A stretch of 64,000 bases of DNA from Pseudanabaena galeata CCNP1313 (GTDB lineage Bacteria; Cyanobacteriota; Cyanobacteriia; Pseudanabaenales; Pseudanabaenaceae). How positions within the stretch are numbered: position 1 is the stretch's first letter; each line of letters opens with the position of its first letter. Shown piece after piece: positions 62,948-64,000 of the stretch. Location of the stretch: NCBI RefSeq assembly GCF_029910235.1, contig NZ_CP112874.1:3977001-4041000 (forward strand), read 5' to 3'. A program made the position numbers and the translations under genes. Below the pieces are notes generated by a model. That model saw only the letters and a list, made by a program, of their open reading frames with translations. It made no database searches and was not told the origin of the DNA.

Positions 62948-63979
62948 TTATACGAAGATTAGCGATCGCTCGGCGGCGATGACTTCACCAATGCGATTAG
63001 TGACAAAGCCTTGGGACTGGAAATAGGCGATCGCCTCATCAGCTTTGGTGGGATCAACCACTACCGCCATACCAATACCCATATTAAAAGTATTGAACAT
63101 GTCTACTTCGGGAACTTCACCCTGAGACTGGAGCCATTGGAACAGAGCAGGAATTTGCCAACTATCACGGAAAATCTGCACGGCTTGACCTTCACCGAGA
63201 CAACGGGGCAAGTTTTCGGGTAAGCCGCCACCTGTGATATGTGCGAGTCCGTGAATACCAAAATTTGCCTTGAGGGCTGCTAAAACAGGCTTGACATAGA
63301 TTTGCGTGGGTGTGAGAAATACTTCAGCTAAGGTCAAATCCTGAGTGTCGATGGAAATTTCTAATTTATCGTCCCAGTTATATCCCTTGGTTTCGATGAT
63401 TTTGCGGACAAGGCTATAGCCATTGCTATGAATACCTGAACTCGCAAGCCCTATGACCACATCGCCAATCTTTACTTGTGTGCCGTTGAGCATTTCTGAC
63501 TTTTCGGCGATCGCTACACAAAAACCCGCCGCATCATATTCGCCCACACCATAAAACCCCGGCATCTCCGCCGTTTCGCCGCCAAGCAAGGCACAACCTG
63601 CCATTTGACAACCATCAGCAATGCCCTTAACTACTTCAGCAAGTTGATCGGGTTCCAGCTTGCCTGTAGCTAAATAATCTAAGAAAAATAATGGCTCTGC
63701 ACCAGAGGTAAGCACATCATTTACGCACATTGCTACAAGATCAATGCCGATGGTGTCGTGTTTATTAGCAGCTTGAGCAATTTTGAGCTTTGTGCCAACG
63801 CCGTCTGTACCTGAAACAAGAACGGGTTGTCGATAACCTGTGGGCAGTTCAAAACATCCACCAAAACCACCTAGATCTCCCAGTACACCTAGACGATGGG
63901 TTCTCGCAACAGAATCGCGAATTTTTTCCACGAAAGTGCGACCTGCTTCGATGTCTACACCCGCTTGACGATAATCCAA
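62948..63979 (-). CDS. purM: Phosphoribosylformylglycinamidine cyclo-ligase (AIR synthetase)
   Basis: The 343-residue enzyme of purine synthesis converts FGAM to AIR with ATP. It has the family start (L/M)[12 protein letters not shown], the [15 protein letters not shown] loop, [20 protein letters not shown] and [13 protein letters not shown], all typical of PurM. The start is a TTG at 63979 that gives the conserved DYRxAGVDI beginning. The frame remains open to the window edge for seven more codons, so an upstream start outside the window cannot be excluded. Confidence 0.95.
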   Translation of the reverse strand: MDYRQAGVDIEAGRTFVEKIRDSVARTHRLGVLGDLGGFGGCFELPTGYRQPVLVSGTDGVGTKLKIAQAANKHDTIGIDLVAMCVNDVLTSGAEPLFFLDYLATGKLEPDQLAEVVKGIADGCQMAGCALLGGETAEMPGFYGVGEYDAAGFCVAIAEKSEMLNGTQVKIGDVVIGLASSGIHSNGYSLVRKIIETKGYNWDDKLEISIDTQDLTLAEVFLTPTQIYVKPVLAALKANFGIHGLAHITGGGLPENLPRCLGEGQAVQIFRDSWQIPALFQWLQSQGEVPEVDMFNTFNMGIGMAVVVDPTKADEAIAYFQSQGFVTNRIGEVIAAERSLIFV

Positions 63980-64000
63980 AACCTCTAACTCCCAATACTT

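Overview
The window comes from a cyanobacterium. The evidence is the very frequent HIP1 octamer GCGATCGC plus cyanobacterial marker genes: btpA (photosystem I biogenesis), crtH (carotene isomerase), a PAP/fibrillin protein, a VKOR-thioredoxin fusion and a TxlA/HCF164-like thioredoxin. The many short inverted repeats and the gene content suit a Pseudanabaena-like filamentous lineage, but that is inference; there is no rRNA to test it.

Layout. 1-5.9 kb: LpxB-like glycosyltransferase (partial), btpA, VKOR-Trx, amino-acid-type binding protein, rpmI-rplT, lpxB. 6.1-7.9 kb: overlapping ATPase/TOPRIM-like pair lacking HIP1 sites in the ATPase gene, probably an acquired defence module. 7.9-19.2 kb: crtH, prlF-yhaV toxin-antitoxin, accA, histidine phosphatase, phosphoketolase, sat, an unknown HTH-like protein, a WecA/TagO-type transferase and a 41-residue L36. 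19.5-34.6 kb: six co-directional minus-strand genes for exported DUF11, Cna-B/SdrD-like, beta-helix, outer-membrane barrel and OmpA-domain proteins, apparently one large cell-surface operon. 35.2-37.9 kb: fibrillin and MscS channel. 37.9-46.6 kb: a type I restriction-modification locus (hsdS, Rpn/DUF4351 genes and hsdR on minus, hsdM on plus) with a REP-associated transposase (RAYT) between hsdR and hsdM. 46.7-50.8 kb: a MerR regulator with a pentapeptide-repeat C-terminus, divergent from a four-fold DUF4114/RTX secreted protein, with a MerR-type dyad promoter between them. 50.8-51.8 kb: a repeat island. 51.8-64 kb: trmJ, beta-lactamase-like hydrolase, thioredoxin, GPH transporter, infB, lepA and purM.

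Repeats are prominent. Four families of about 105-175 bp with inverted ends (called A-D here) recur between genes. GTAG-initiated hairpins flank the RAYT and also occur inside family D. Two elements begin in a stop codon (hsdM, lepA). The two best candidates for undescribed biology are the MerR-pentapeptide regulator paired with the DUF4114/RTX protein, and the six-gene surface operon. The ATPase/TOPRIM-like pair and the RAYT/REP network follow. No CRISPR array, tRNA or rRNA was found.
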